Positions 1-11,596 are shown, numbered from the stretch's first letter. The stretch: DNA of 64,000 bases from Spinacia oleracea (GCF_020520425.1 NC_079490.1:125322715-125386714); one strand, 5' to 3'. Notes: generated by a model not told the origin, from the letters alone. Numbers and translations: made by a program.

Positions 1-551
1 GAAAATTTTGAATTAAATTCGAATAAATTTTATTATTTTCGGATTTTCTTAAATATCCGAATTATTTATTTTATTTTATTTTATTATTTATTTATTTATT
101 ATTCGAATATTTTTTTCGAATTTATATTTTAATTTTTTCGGATTTCTTTTTTTATTTTTAATTATCCGAAATTAATTCATTTAATTAATTAATAATTCTT
201 ATTAATTTTCGATTTTAATTTAAATAATTTCAACTAAGTTAGGAGTTATTTCTTAATTAATTTCGAAAATTAATATTATTTTCAAGTGAGGAATGGGTAG
301 ACTAAGAAGGGCATATTAGTCTAAGAATGCTTATTATGTGAAAATGCGATTTATTAATTGCCATGTATATGTTCTAACCATGTTTTATCTTGCTTTATGT
401 GATTAATTGCATCATACTTCATGTTGAGCATATACTTGTGCATTGAAAATTGTATGGCTCCACGAACTATTTATTGTATCCTTTTGGGGTTGGAATTTCT
501 ATGGGAACGCGTTAGTAAGACTTTTTAGTTGTGAATTTTCAGGAATTAAGG
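1..551 (+). other. AT-rich leader of the chromovirus, before its first ORF
   Basis: No coding signal. Positions 1-465 are nearly identical to 11143-11596, which lies directly after a complete LTR and primer-binding site. This stretch is therefore the untranslated leader of the element. A 3' splice-site-like tract, ttgtgaattttcag, ends at 542 just before the ATG at 552. The first ORF may thus be reached by splicing, which is my inference. Confidence 0.75.
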
Positions 552-1238
552 ATGCTACCTCCTAAGTTCACCAGTCTAGGATACTTAGAGAAGATGGATA
601 ATGAGACTCCTCGCATGTATGTTCAGAAGATCGTGTTTGCTTGCGACTATTTGGCTTCGACCAAGGATATGCCCCACCTTAGGCACAAAGATATGATGGC
701 TAGTATGGTTATACATTGTTTGCCCCATAAGAACCCTTACATAGACCTCAAGAACAAGTTCAGTGACATGCATTTTAATGATGGTACCCCTAATTGGTAC
801 AAATATGGGACTAGAGATGGTAGGTGGAAGTATGATTCTGAGGTTCTTGCTACTATCTTAGAGGTTGCGGAGAATAGCTATGAGGATGGGAAGTATTCCG
901 CGGGTCTAGGTATGGGCTATGGAGGAATATAAAGTGATGGTGAGGATGGCATGATCCATGATGAGCAAGCTAGTGATGTTGAGGAGGATAGTGATGATGA
1001 TGTAATAGAGATTGAAAATCCTAATCCTGTAGTTCCTTAACCAACCATTGAGATATCCAGTGGATATGAAGATGAGCTTGAAGAGAACAATGTGGTTGAT
1101 AGTGAGCCACAGCAGAATGATGAGGCTATGGATGAAGACTCGGATCCGGAAGAAGACTTGGATGATCCTAATGATCAAGACTTTACTCTAGAGCAATACA
1201 AGGAAAGAAATAATCGTCGTGATGACGTTAGTCTCTAG
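552..1238 (+). pseudogene. extra ORF upstream of gag, unknown product with acidic C-terminus
   Basis: One reading frame runs from the ATG at 552 to a TAG at 1236 and is broken only by TAA codons at 930 and 1039. The first ~126 codons encode a mixed domain starting MLPPKFTSLGYLEKMDNETP. The rest is very acidic, with runs such as EEDSDDD and DEDSDPEEDLDD. I do not recognise the family. It is not the capsid gag, which follows separately at 1693. An AATAAA-like sequence (near 1273) follows, and an intron-like acceptor precedes the ATG, so it may have been expressed as its own message. Extra ORFs upstream of gag are known in Ogre-type Tat elements, but I do not know of one as a standard part of Tekay/Del elements. 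It could be a captured host sequence or a lineage-specific accessory gene. Confidence 0.6.
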
Positions 1239-1692
1239 AGAAATGTAATCCTTAGTTTTATTTTTTTCTTTGAATAATAAAGTGGCAAAGCTACTACTTA
1301 TGGTTTTTAGTTTTATTATAGTTGGAGAATAAATGTTATGGCATTAGTGGATGTAAGACTTATTCATTGAAGCATTAATAAAAGAATAGAATTTCCTTTT
1401 CGTTATCTCTGAAGTTCAATTCTCAATTCTAAGTCTTGTGGGTATCGCAAAGGGATTAATTGTTATTTCTTCAATGAAATTTTATGTCAAGGTGGTCAAG
1501 TAGCAACCATCTAAATTTACATGCATCGAATAGTGGGGGTGAGAAGGCCCAAAAGTGGCGCCAACTCTTCCCCTAGGGTGCGCCTAAATGTGTTATTGTT
1601 GTGAGTAGGTTCGTTGTCAAACTAGTGCCTTAGTAATGTCATGTCCAACCAATATTAAACTTAGCCTTTTTATTTTATTCAGGAGAAGGGAT
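1239..1692 (+). other. spacer between the extra ORF and gag
   Basis: No reading frame of note. It contains an AATAAA-like signal near 1273 and a pyrimidine-rich 3' splice-site-like tract, ttttattttattcag, ending at 1681 just before the gag start at 1693. The arrangement repeats that seen before the ORF at 552. Confidence 0.5.
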
Positions 1693-3057
1693 ATGGCTAA
1701 CCAAGAGATTTCTGAAGTGGTTAGACAACTAGCTGAGGTAGTTCGAGACCTAGCTGAAACTAGAGCCAACCCAGTGCATGATCCGGCTGGGGAAATGTTT
1801 AAGAAAATAGCTCAAAGCAAGCCTCCACTGTATAGCGGAGAGATTGAACCAAGTGTGCTTGAAAACTGGTTGAGAGAGTTTGATAAGCTCATTGTAGCTG
1901 TGAATTGCCCCGAAAACCTTAAGGTGAACAGTGCTGTGTACTACCTGAGAGGTGAAGCTGATTTATGGTGGCAACGATGTGAGAATATCCTTAGAGCCAC
2001 ACCTAACTTTAGGTGGGAAGCATTCAAAACTGCACTAAGGAACAAGTTTTACCCACCTTACCTGAAGAAGCAAAAGGCGCAGGAGTTCATCGAACTCAAA
2101 ATGGAGGGTCTATCTGTGAGGGAATACTATTTTAAGTTTATAGAGCTGTCTAGGTTTGCACCTGAAGTGGTGGCAACGGAAGAGCTTAGGGCTCAAAGAT
2201 TTGAGAATGGTTTGACCATGGACCTACAACTGTTGTTGTCTGGAGAGACCTTTACCTCATTAGACACCCTGTACGGAAAAGCTGCTCACCTGTATGGGCT
2301 ACAACAAAGGAAGAATGGGGGTACTGAAAATAGAAAGGATGGTGGAAGCTCGAATCAAGGAAATAACCATCAGAATCAGGGGAAATTTAAGAAGCACAAA
2401 GGAAATGGGAACTTCCAGTTTAGGGCTAACAATGGTGGTAATCGCAACAACCAAGGTGGTGGAAATCAGTCTGGAAGGAATGGAGTACGGACCTACGACT
2501 GTAGGCGCTGTAACATGAATCACCCTGGAAAGGATTGTGATGGAAACTTAGTGACTTGTAGGTTCTGTCAGAAGTTAGGCCACAAGGAGTATAAATGCTA
2601 TTCTAAGAATGGAAAGCCTAACCAAGGTAACCACCAAGACAATAATCGGAACAATCAGAACCGAAATGGGGGAAATGGAGGTGGAAACCAAAGGAACTAC
2701 CAAGGTGGTAACAATAGCAATAGCAATGGAAATTACTAGAACCGTGGAAAGCCTGGAGGAAACCAACAACAGAATGGGAACCGAAACAACAATGGAAACA
2801 CCAATGGAGGTGGCTATAACAAAGGAGTTGCCCAAGGAAAGTTGAATGTGATATCTAGGCAAGAAGCGGAAAATTCCTCTGACGTCATAGCGGGTACTTT
2901 TTCTATTAATTCCGTTTTAGTTAAAGTTCTATTTGATTCTGGTGCGACTTATTCTTTTATATCAGTAGATGCTTTGGGGAAACTAGGGTTGAAAGAGCCT
3001 GAAACAATTGAAGTACCTATAGTCATTCCTACTGGTAGTATAGTGAAGTGTACCAAA
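1693..3057 (+). pseudogene. gag-pro: gag and N-terminal part of aspartic protease of the chromovirus
   Basis: I chose the ATG at 1693 (MANQEISEVVRQL) because it follows an acceptor-like tract and begins the conserved region. Residues ~50-190 form the retrotransposon gag (capsid) domain, with the typical LRGEADLWWQRC and EFIELKMEGLSVREYYFKF signatures. A basic Asn/Gly-rich stretch follows, and then a CX2CX4HX4C zinc knuckle (CRFCQKLGHKEYKC, about residues 289-302) that would bind genomic RNA. A TAG at 2737 interrupts the frame in the Asn-rich linker, but the same frame continues into the protease with the catalytic LFDSGA motif (Asp codon at 2934). The frame is then cut at 3057 by a solo LTR and resumes near 4458. 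The gag-pro frame is continuous apart from these lesions, as in a single-polyprotein element. Confidence 0.9.
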
Positions 3058-4452
3058 TGAAGGAAATAATGCCCTTGGTCCAAGTATGCATATAATGTTA
3101 AGTCTAATAAATGCGGTTCAGTATTAATTAACAAGTTAATAATTCAGTGAGATCAAGTGAGCTGAATGCCTAGCTAGAGGCCGCTTCAATTCAAGTGGAA
3201 TTAATGATATTAATCCACAGCTTACTCTTGACTGAACCCGTAGGGTCACACAAATAGTACGTAAACGGATCAATTATTTAATGGCATTAAATACTCTATC
3301 TATGGATATTCGGAATCGACGGATCTTGGTTTCAGTGGGAGCTGAGATCGTCAAAGGCAAGCAAGTGAATACTCCGGAAACGATGATATTGCCGGAAACG
3401 GAAATATGGATCGTATCGGAAATATAAATATTATCCAAGTCGTAGATGTTGCCGGAAACGGAAACATGGTACGTATCGGAAAACATTATTGGAAATGGAA
3501 ATATTGCCGAAATAAGAAATATTGCCGGAAACGGAAATATTGTCAGAAACGGAAATATTATCGAAATCGGAAAATAATTCCGGAAACGGAAACATTAAAT
3601 ATTTGTTAGAAATGGAAATTAATTCCGGGATCGGAAATATTAAATATTGTTCGTATCGGAAATGAATTCCGGAATCGAGAATTTAATCGGAAGCGCATCG
3701 TACGAATTAGCATCGGACGAGACTTGCTAGACGAAGGCCCAGCACGAAGCCAGGCCCGCGTCCAGCAAGCCAAGCGCCCAACACAACGCAGCCAAGGCCA
3801 CGCCAGGCCCAGTGCAAGGCCAGGCCCAGCAAGGCCAAGGCGCGCGCGGGGGGGGCTGACGCTCGTGAGCTGCGAGCAGCGCCTGCTCGTGTGGGCCGCA
3901 AGGCCTGCGCGGGTTGTGCGGTACGCTCGTGGTCGTGCGTGCGTGAGTGTTTGTGAATCCTAAAGCTATCGGGATTCTACATATGATTAAATCCTAATCC
4001 TAAAAGATAAATTAATTGATTTAGAGTTCTACTAGGATTCTAAGTTAATTAATTCGTATCCTAGTAGGATTATAATTCCTTTCCATAAACTCTATAAATA
4101 GGTGCCTAGGGTCACATATTTACATCGGGAATTGAAGTATTCAAAGGTAAGATTTACAAGAAAAATCAGTCACTCTCTTGCCCCATAATAGCCGAATTTC
4201 ATACTACCTTAAGGGCGATTCTAGTTGGTCAAGCTTAAGGCGGATCCGGACGTGCTGTGGACTATCTACGGAGGGACGACACTTGGAGTCCTAAAGACTT
4301 GTTCTTGTTCGGTTCGGGCGAAGCTAGGGAAGGCACGCTACAAAGTGTATGCATCTGAATTATGCTAAATGATTATGTGTTAATAATATGTTTCCTGGCT
4401 TTATGGTTTTTCCGCATGATTTATGTTTATTCATATGTATCTTAACCTAACA
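3058..4452 (+). mobile_element. solo LTR inserted in the protease (Copia-like LTR family)
   Basis: The insert begins TGAAGGAAAT and ends CTTAACCTAACA, so it has TG..CA borders and is 1395 bp. The flanks are ccaaa (3053-3057) and caaaa (4453-4457), a slightly decayed 5-bp target duplication. There is no internal coding region, so it is a solo LTR left by LTR-LTR recombination. Its 5' half closely resembles the LTRs at 25722-26690 and, reverse-complemented, 54003-55371. It holds an ~18-bp minisatellite (about 3375-3670), a GC-rich block (3720-3960) and a TATAAATA box near 4091. Confidence 0.88.
3375..3670 (+). repeat. minisatellite of ggaaacggaaatattgcc-like units
   Basis: Around fifteen imperfect copies of an ~18-bp unit, close to ccggaaacggaaatatt, lie in the U3 half of the solo LTR. 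The copies vary in length, as expected from slippage. The short ORF that appears here (3406-3609) is a by-product of the repeat. Confidence 0.8.
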
Positions 4453-4457
4453 CAAAA

Positions 4458-4953
4458 ATCCATTGAGATGTGCCTTTGACCATAGCCAAGACCGTGTTCT
4501 TATCTAACCTAATCGAGTTTGAGTTAGGAGAGCTAGATGTAATTCTAGGAATGGATTGGTTGGCCATGTTCAAAGCCAAAATAGATTGTGAGAAGCAGAA
4601 GGTTCACTTGAGGTCTAGCCTAGGCAAAGTAGTGTCATATCGTCGTTTTGGTAAGCCTAAGAACATAGGAATCATCACGGCAATGGAACTCGTGAAGCTA
4701 GTCGGTAAAGGGAACCCAGTCTTCTTATGTAATGTGAGGAACCTAGAGCATGTGATCAAGGATCAGCCTGAAGATATTGCAGTAGTTAATGAATTCCTTG
4801 ATGTGTTTCCGGAAGAGATCCCGGGGATGCCTCCCAATCGACCTATTGACTTTACCATAGATTTAGTGCCTGGAACTGCGCCTATTTCAAAAGCACCTTA
4901 TCGAATGGCTCCAGCAGAAATGAATGAGTTAAAAGGGCCAAGTAGAGGATCTA
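4458..4953 (+). pseudogene. pol: protease C-terminus and start of reverse transcriptase
   Basis: Coding resumes after the solo LTR. The stretch around DVILGMDWLAMFKAKIDC is the conserved C-terminal part of a Ty3/gypsy protease. It runs into the connection region, ending in PGTAPISKAPYRMAPAEM, which directly precedes the fingers of RT. A TGA at 4464 and a frameshift near 4935 break the frame. The apparent ORF start at 4470 is not a real start. Confidence 0.85.
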
Positions 4954-6483
4954 TTGGAGAAAGGTTACATTAGGCCAAGTGCATCGCCTTGGGGAGCACA
5001 AGTGTTGTTTGTGAAGAAAAAGGATGGAAGTATGAGGCTCTGTATAGACTATAGGGAGCTCAATAAGGTCACGATCAAGAACAAGTATCCTTTACCTAGG
5101 ATAGAATACCTATTTGACCAACTGAAAGGAGCAGGAATCTTTTTAAAGATCGATTTGCGTTCGGGTTATCATCAATTGAGAATCGCTGATCATGACATAC
5201 CAAAGACCGCATTCAGGACTAGATACGGACATTATGAGTTCACTGTTATGCCTTTTGGGTTAACCAATGCCCCTGCAATATTTATGGACTTAATGAACCG
5301 TGTATTCCATGCCTATTTGGACAAGTTTGTAGTGGTTTTCATAGATGACATCCTAGTGTATTCAAAGAGTGAAGAGGATCACGCTGAACACTTGAGATTT
5401 GTGTTGAGTACCTTGAGAGATAACCAGTTGTATGCCAAGTTCTCAAAGTGGGAGTTTTGGTTGGAAAGAGTTGCATTTTTGGGACATTTTGTATCTAAAG
5501 AAGGAGTGGCAGTTGACCCTGCTAAGATCAAAGTTGTTAGTGAATGGCCTACACCCAAGAATGTTACTGACATTCGAAGTTTTCTGGGATTAGCTGGCTA
5601 CTATAGACGCTTTGTGCAAGACTTCTCTAGGATAGACAAGCCCATGACTACCTTGATGAAGAAGGAAGCAAAGTTTGAATGGAGTGACCAGTGTGAGGGA
5701 GCATTCCAAGCCTTGAAGACGCGATTGACAACCGCGCCCGTGTTAACCTTGCCAGATGAGAGTGGTACATATGATGTGTATAGTGATGCCTCTAAGAATG
5801 GTTTAGGGTGTGTATTGATGCAGAACGGGAAGGTTATTGCGTATGCGTCAAGGCAATTGAAGCCATATGAATCCAATTACCCTACCCATGATTTACAGTT
5901 AGCTGCTATAGTGTTTGCATTGAAGATATGGAGACACTATCTGTATGGTGTGAAGTGTAGGATATTTACGGATCACAAGAGTTTAAAGTACATCTTCACA
6001 CAGAAAGATCTGAATATGCGCCAACGAAGGTGGTTGGAATTAATTAAGGACTATGATTTGGATATCCAGTACCATGAAGGAAAAGCCAATATAGTTGCGG
6101 ATGCCTTGAGTAGGAAATCAAGTCATAGTGTTAATGCGTTAGTAGTTGCTAACGAGCTGTGTAAGGACATGCAGCGTTTGAACCTTGAAATAGTGAGTGG
6201 TGAAAGCCTTGAGGGAATGATGAATGCCTTAACCATCCAGCCTTCAATATTTGATGAGATTAGGGAGAATCAAGCTGGAGATGTGAAGTTGGAGCGAATC
6301 AAGGAAAAGATTTCGCAAGGTAAGGAGTTAGAATTCCGAATCCATGACGATGGAAGTTTGAGGTACAAAGGCAGGTGGTGCGTGCCTGAAAAGTGTGGAG
6401 AATTGAAGGAGAAATTGATGAAAGAAGGGCATAATAGCCATATTCTGTGCACCCAGGTGGTGACAAGTTGTATAAGGACTTGA
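4954..6483 (+). pseudogene. pol: reverse transcriptase and RNase H of the chromovirus
   Basis: The longest uninterrupted part of the polyprotein (509 codons). It starts in the RT fingers ([20 protein letters not shown]) and continues through [10 protein letters not shown], the PFGLTNAP box and the catalytic [10 protein letters not shown] motif (5338-5367). These synthesise cDNA from the element's RNA. From about 5767, RNase H follows, with [15 protein letters not shown], the TDHKSLKY motif and the closing ADALSRK. RNase H removes the RNA strand. The last ~12 codons after EGHNSH are out of frame, because a frameshift near 6440 moves the integrase zinc finger into another frame. It has no start codon of its own, being an internal part of gag-pol. 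Confidence 0.93.
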
Positions 6484-7175
6484 AAAAGGTCTACTGGTGG
6501 CCAAGAATGAAGAACGAAGTGGCTGAATTTGTGGCTAGATGTCTGACTTGTCAGAAAGTTAAAATAGAGCACAGGAGACTTCAAGGAAAGGTCCAACCTT
6601 TAGAGATTCCAAGCTGGAAATGGGACTGTATTTCTATGGACTTCGTCACATGTTTGCCTAAGTCAAAGACTGAAAATGATACAATTTGGGTTGTGGTAGA
6701 TAGGTTGACTAAGTCAGCAGTGTTTATACCAATGAAGGAAACCTGAAAAATGGAACAACTTGCTAAAGCCTACATTAAGAATGTTGTGAGGTTACATGGA
6801 GTTCCTAAGGATATCGTATCGGATAGGGATTCAAGGTTTCTTTCGAATTTCTGGAAAAGTGTGCAGAAGAGCTTTGGTACGACATTGAAAATGAGTACAA
6901 CCTTCCACCCAGCCACGGATGGACAAACTGAGAGGACTATCCAAACCCTGGTGGACATGCTTCGGGCATGCGTTATTGATTTCCAAGGAAGTTGGGAAGA
7001 TAGCCTGGATTTGATTGCGTTTTCCTATAATAATAGCTATCATGCTAGCATTGGAATGGCACCATTTGAGGCTTTGTATGGCCGAAAGTGTAGAAGTCCC
7101 CTTTGCTGGAACGACATTAGTGAAACCGTAGTGTTGGGACCTCAAATGATAGAGGACACCATGAACCAAATCTGA
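6447..7175 (+). pseudogene. pol: integrase (zinc-binding and catalytic core) of the chromovirus
   Basis: The HHCC zinc-binding domain is seen as [26 protein letters not shown]. The catalytic core follows: the first Asp in SMDFVTCLPKS, the second in DIVSDRDSRFLSNFW, and the Glu in DGQTERTIQTLVDMLRAC. This is the DD35E arrangement that joins cDNA to host DNA. A TGA at 6744 interrupts the core between the first and second catalytic Asp and another at 7173 ends the visible frame. The enzyme would not be made as one piece. Confidence 0.9.
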
Positions 7176-7685
7176 TCCATCCAATCAAAGATTCAAGCGG
7201 CGCAGGATCGCCAAAAGAGTTCTGCAGACTTGAAGCGTAGGGATGAAGAGTTCAATATAGGTGATAAGGTGTTGCTCAAAGTGTCACCAATGAAAGGTGT
7301 CATGAGATTTGGAAAGAAAGGGAAGTTAATCCCTAAGTACATAGGCCCATATGAAATCTTATAAAGAATTGGAAAGGTAGCTTATAGACTAACCTTGCCT
7401 ATGGACTTGCATAGAGTGCATAATGTATTCCACATATCTCAGTTAAGGAAATATATCCCGGATAAATCGCATGTGTTGCAACCGGAGACCATAGAATTAG
7501 ACCAAAGTTTAACCTTTGAGGAAAGACCTGTCAAAATCCTTGATAGCAAAGTGCGTAGTACGCGTACTAAAGATGTGAAAATTGTCAAAGTGTTGTGGTC
7601 TAATCAAGAATCCGAGGAAGCAACTTGGGAAGCGGAGGACGAAATGAGAAATAAATATCCCGAGCTTTTTCCCGAGGTTAGTTGA
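7176..7685 (+). pseudogene. pol: integrase C-terminus with chromodomain-like tail
   Basis: Coding continues past the TGA at 7173 through the GKKGKLIPKYIGPYEIL module of gypsy integrases (with a TAA inside it), then HRVHNVFHISQLRKYIPD. The tail ending VKVLWSNQ..EATWEAEDEMRNKYPELF (7580-7668) is the chromodomain-type region of Tekay/Del elements, thought to target integration to particular chromatin. The piece from 7395 to 7685 is open. The stop at 7683 is probably the natural end of the polyprotein. Confidence 0.85.
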
Positions 7686-7956
7686 GTTACGGGGTCGTAA
7701 CTCGTGTCTTTTAAGGGGGGTAGAGTGCGGTAGAATTTCGCGCTTTTTACCTTGTTTTCCCCTATTTTATGTTCAATTTAGTGTTTTCATTGAATTTGCG
7801 CTTATTATTGTCCTGTTTAATCATGTAAACAGTACAACAACTTAAAATTTTTGCAAGTGAACACATTAAAAAATCTCATAAAGTCTCAAGTTTTGAGTTA
7901 AATTTTGATTTCCGAACCCAAGTTTCGGGACGAAACTTCTTTTAAGGAGGGTAGAC
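7686..7956 (+). other. 3' untranslated region and polypurine tract of the chromovirus
   Basis: A polypurine tract, cttttaaggagggtagac (7939-7956), lies directly against the LTR start and would prime plus-strand DNA synthesis. A second, similar tract, ttttaaggggggtagag, occurs about 230 bp upstream near 7711. It looks like a duplicated or decoy PPT. Confidence 0.75.
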
Positions 7957-10856
7957 TGTAATACCTCGTATTTTTAAAATATTTATAAGTATATTTTATT
8001 ATATTTATAAAGCATTTTATAATATTTGGAAATTATTTCGCATTTAAATATTATTTAAATGTATTTTATTTAATTAGAATATTTATTGTTTTAATTAATT
8101 ACGAAACAAATTTAATTCTTAAGTCGGGAAATTAAATGGGTTGCAAATGATTTTAAAGGTTTCGGGTTTAAAATGAAAAGTCCAATTCGTTTTATTAAAC
8201 GACCCCAATCAAAAGTATTTAATTCAAGTCATAAGCTAGCCCAATCATTTAATTCCCTAGGCCCAATTGTATTTTCCTAAGCCTAGCCCATTTAAAATAG
8301 GGAGCCAATAAATAGGACTCCTCATCATTAAATGAACCCCTAAAATTTCATAAAGCCTCTTTTGCTTTGCTTGCCCCTCACTCCATCTCTCCTCTCCTCT
8401 CTCTTTGCTCGGCACCCGCACGCCCACTCGGCCTCAAGGCCTCGTGCCCTCGTGCTGCACCCGCACACCGCACGGCCTCGTGCCCTCGTGCCCGCCTCTC
8501 GCCCACACACTCTCTCGCCTCTCCTCTCTTGCTCGCAGCTGCAGCGAGCACTCGTGCCCTGCGCTGCTGCTGTGCCCTGTTGTTGCTCGTGTGCTCGCGC
8601 ACACCCTTGCTCGCCCCCTAGCTCGTGTGCTCAACGCACACCCCTGCTCGCCCCTCTCACTCGCACGCTGCGCCAGCCCCGCGCGTGCTGCCCTGTCGCT
8701 GCCCCTTTGTTCGCCGCCCTTGCTGTGCGCGCACACACACGGACGTGTGTGTGTGTGTTGTTCGTGTTCGTTATTCACTTCTTTTTTCGCCCAATCACTA
8801 TAATTCGTGATTGTTCCGTGCTATAGGCCGGATTGGTATAATTCTCTTCTTCCTTACCTATTCTATTTCAATTCCGTATTTTAAATTATAATATTAATAT
8901 TGTTTTGGATGATTAAAATGCTGGGAATCGGTTATGAACACCGTGCTTTGAGGATTTGCGTGTTGTGATTCATTTAGGCTTGTTTTAATTATTAAATTAT
9001 GAATTTTCAGATTCGTTTATTTAATAAAGATGTGATTTTTATGATGATAAATTGGTTTTAATGGGATTTTCAAGTTAGGGTTTTAATCTAGACCTAATGA
9101 GTCAATTGATTAGCATAATTAGGTGATGATTTTAATTATGATAATCAATTATATTTTCAGATTTGAATAAAGGCTTAAAGTGTTGATTTTTATTGATTTT
9201 AAAGGCGGAAAAAGTATGTTTTCGTACTAGGGATTGGTTTTGCAAATTGAGACGTTTATATTATTGAAAAACGATTGATTTCTAAAGTTTAAAGGTTTTA
9301 GATTTTATAAAGTTCCTGGAAATTTAATGAACATGAAAATAATTTAAGTTTCATTATTTTGATGAAAGGAGGTGATTTCTAAGTGAGTGCTCGTTATTGC
9401 AAAGTGGCCCCTACGCTTAGGTATTCAAGGTACGTACAAGTCTAGGGCGATCACACCTTTTGTCAAGGACATTACATGATTTTTGATGATGTGAATTATA
9501 TTATGTGTATTCATATATGCTTTGGTGAACGATCATGTGGATTAATATTATTAGAGTTATTGAATTGTTGAACAAGCATGTTGAGATTATTATGAGTATG
9601 GATTTCATTGTCAATCATGTTCTTCAATATTTATGCATGTATGGTTTGTTTCACATGCAAGGGATGGATTATTTATTTGTATGCTATTGTACGGGATGTC
9701 TAGCATGCTTTGAGCCAATTATTCGTACTTCGTTGTACTATTTATTTTACCACATGTGAAGGGTTAGCTCACGTAAGCCACCGCACATGTAGGGTTCAGT
9801 TGGGAATATTTTGTATGAAATGAATTAGGATTTGTCGTGCAAGGGCACAAGCCTCATGTTAATGAGCATGATGTGGAATCTCACTTTGGTGAGGAGGAAC
9901 ATGGTACTAATTTCACAAGAGTCGTGTTTGGTTGATCACAAGTCCTAAAGCATTAAAATAAGATTGTTTTGGTTGTCGTTTATTAATTGTATATGTGTAC
10001 ATTGTTGAGTCTTGAGTTCACCTTTAATAAAATATTAATAAACGTAAAGTGCAACCAGAACAAGCTTCAAAACTCTTGGATCGTATATACCTTGAGTATG
10101 AACAATGGGGGGAGTCTTGCCGGAAAGCTCGTACTCCTACTAATGATACAAGACGTTGTTTCATTTATATTATGCGCAGGAATTCCGTCGGTATGGCCCG
10201 ATTTTATTATTTATTACTTGGTGTATGGTTGGCTCCCATCACCTTTTCCTTTATGGAACTTTCTTTTGGCCCGTTCGAAGCTTATTCTAATTAAATTGTG
10301 AGTCAAGAGTCGAGTCTTGTATTCATGATTGATTGTTAATTATTATATGGCTTTTGCATGATGATTAGTACTTAGTGAGTGATGTATGTTTTAGTTTCAT
10401 TCACTCTATTCTTGTAAGTACCCAGCTTTTGCTGACTACGTGCTTTGTGTGTTTTGGTCATGGCCTTTGCCTTAATGACCCTATGATGATCTATCATTTG
10501 CACTTGCATTGATGGGGAGTAGAATAATATAGCAGGTTGGTTGATCGGAATCATTTGGCTTGGGATGATCGAGAGAGTTGCATGTTTTCGTAATTTGAAC
10601 CGTTTAACTATACTTTAATTATGTTTGAAATTGTTGAACTATTTATACTTGGTTTTTGGGCCGTTATGGTTCCAAATTGTAGGAGGCCTCGATATTGCAT
10701 AAATTATGTTTTTAAAAGTTAGTTGACATTAATTTCCGCTGCGTAATTCTGGTAATAGCCTTAACCGTTATCACGGTGGCGGTAATGCTTTAGTAATTCC
10801 TTTATTTTAAGTTGGAAAATGATTTTATAAAAGCAAGGAATTATTAGGGTGTTACA
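7957..10856 (+). repeat. 2.9-kb LTR of the chromovirus
   Basis: The borders are TGTAATACC..GGTGTTACA, with perfect 5-bp inverted ends TGTAA/TTACA. The PPT is immediately upstream. A primer-binding-like site for initiator tRNA-Met, tggtattcaggagc, lies immediately downstream at 10860. It therefore sits as a 3' LTR for the copy on its left and as a 5' LTR for the truncated copy on its right. It contains a GC-rich low-complexity leader (8380-8780) downstream of an aataaatagg TATA-like box near 8309. Small ORFs in the LTR have no recognisable homology. Confidence 0.9.
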
Positions 10857-11196
10857 AAGTGGTATTCAGGAGCTTAAGGCTACTTTGTAGTAAGTAATAC
10901 TACAAAGTGGTATACTAGAGCTTAGTTTCATTCCTTCTTTGTAATAATCAATACTACAAAGTGGTAATCGGAGACTAATGCGGAACTTTTAAATATTATT
11001 TTCCTAAAGTCAAAACGTATTATTTTGAGTACTCAATATTTTAAAGGTCGAATATTAATTATTTTGGGTCGTTTGAAATGAGTTGAAAAGTTGGGTTATT
11101 ATTTAATTTAATTAAATTTCCGAATTTTTTTTTTATTCACTCGAAAATTTCGAATAAATTTTATTATTTTCGGATTTTCTTAAATATCCGAATTAT

Positions 11197-11227
<31 letters not shown>

Positions 11228-11596
11228 TATTATTCGAATATTTTTTTCGAATTTATATTTTAATTTTTTCGGATTTCTTTTTTTATTTTTAACTATCCGA
11301 AATTAATTCATTTAATTAATTAATAATTCTTATTAATTTTCGATTTTAATTTAAATAATTTCAACTAAGTTAGGAGTTATTTCTTCATTAATTTCGAAAA
11401 TTAATATTATTTTCAAGTGAGGAATGGGTAGACTAAGAAGGGCATATTAGTCTAAGAATGCTTATTATGTGACAATGTGATTTATTAATTGCCATGTATA
11501 TGTTCTAACCATGTTTTATCTTGCTTTATGTGATTAATTGCATCATACTTCATGTTGAGCATATACTTGTGCATTAAAAATTGCATGGCTCCACGA
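10857..11596 (+). mobile_element. truncated second copy of the chromovirus: PBS and leader only
   Basis: The LTR end is followed by aag and tggtattcaggagc, a slightly altered match to the tRNA-iMet primer-binding consensus. Two more diverged motifs of the type actacaaagtggta occur at 10900 and 10950. Positions 11143-11596 then repeat positions 1-465 with only a few differences. The similarity ends abruptly after the shared string ggctccacga, where unrelated Tat-element sequence begins. Confidence 0.85.

Larger units (their letters stand above)
1..10856 (+). mobile_element. Ty3/gypsy chromovirus (Tekay/Del type), 5' LTR outside the window
   Basis: The order leader, extra ORF, gag, protease, RT, RNase H, integrase, chromodomain-like tail, polypurine tract, LTR identifies a plus-strand Ty3/gypsy element. 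Integrase lies after RNase H and the tail after integrase resembles the chromodomain region of Tekay/Del chromoviruses. The 3' LTR is 2.9 kb, in keeping with the long LTRs of that lineage. The 5' LTR must lie upstream of position 1, because position 1 is already inside the leader that follows the LTR at 11143. Several in-frame stops (930, 1039, 2737, 6744, 7173), frameshifts near 4935 and 6440, and a solo-LTR insertion at 3058-4452 make this copy non-autonomous. Confidence 0.9.

Noticed and set aside
906..1178. 90-codon minus-strand ORF
   Set aside because: It is the antisense shadow of the acidic plus-strand ORF, whose codon pattern (GAT/GAG runs) is the coding one.
8362..8826. Long overlapping ORFs on both strands in a GC-rich stretch (Ala/Arg/Pro/Leu-rich proteins)
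   Set aside because: Low-complexity ctcgtgc/gctcgcc sequence within an LTR gives open frames in most phases. There is no homology signal and the region is the LTR leader.
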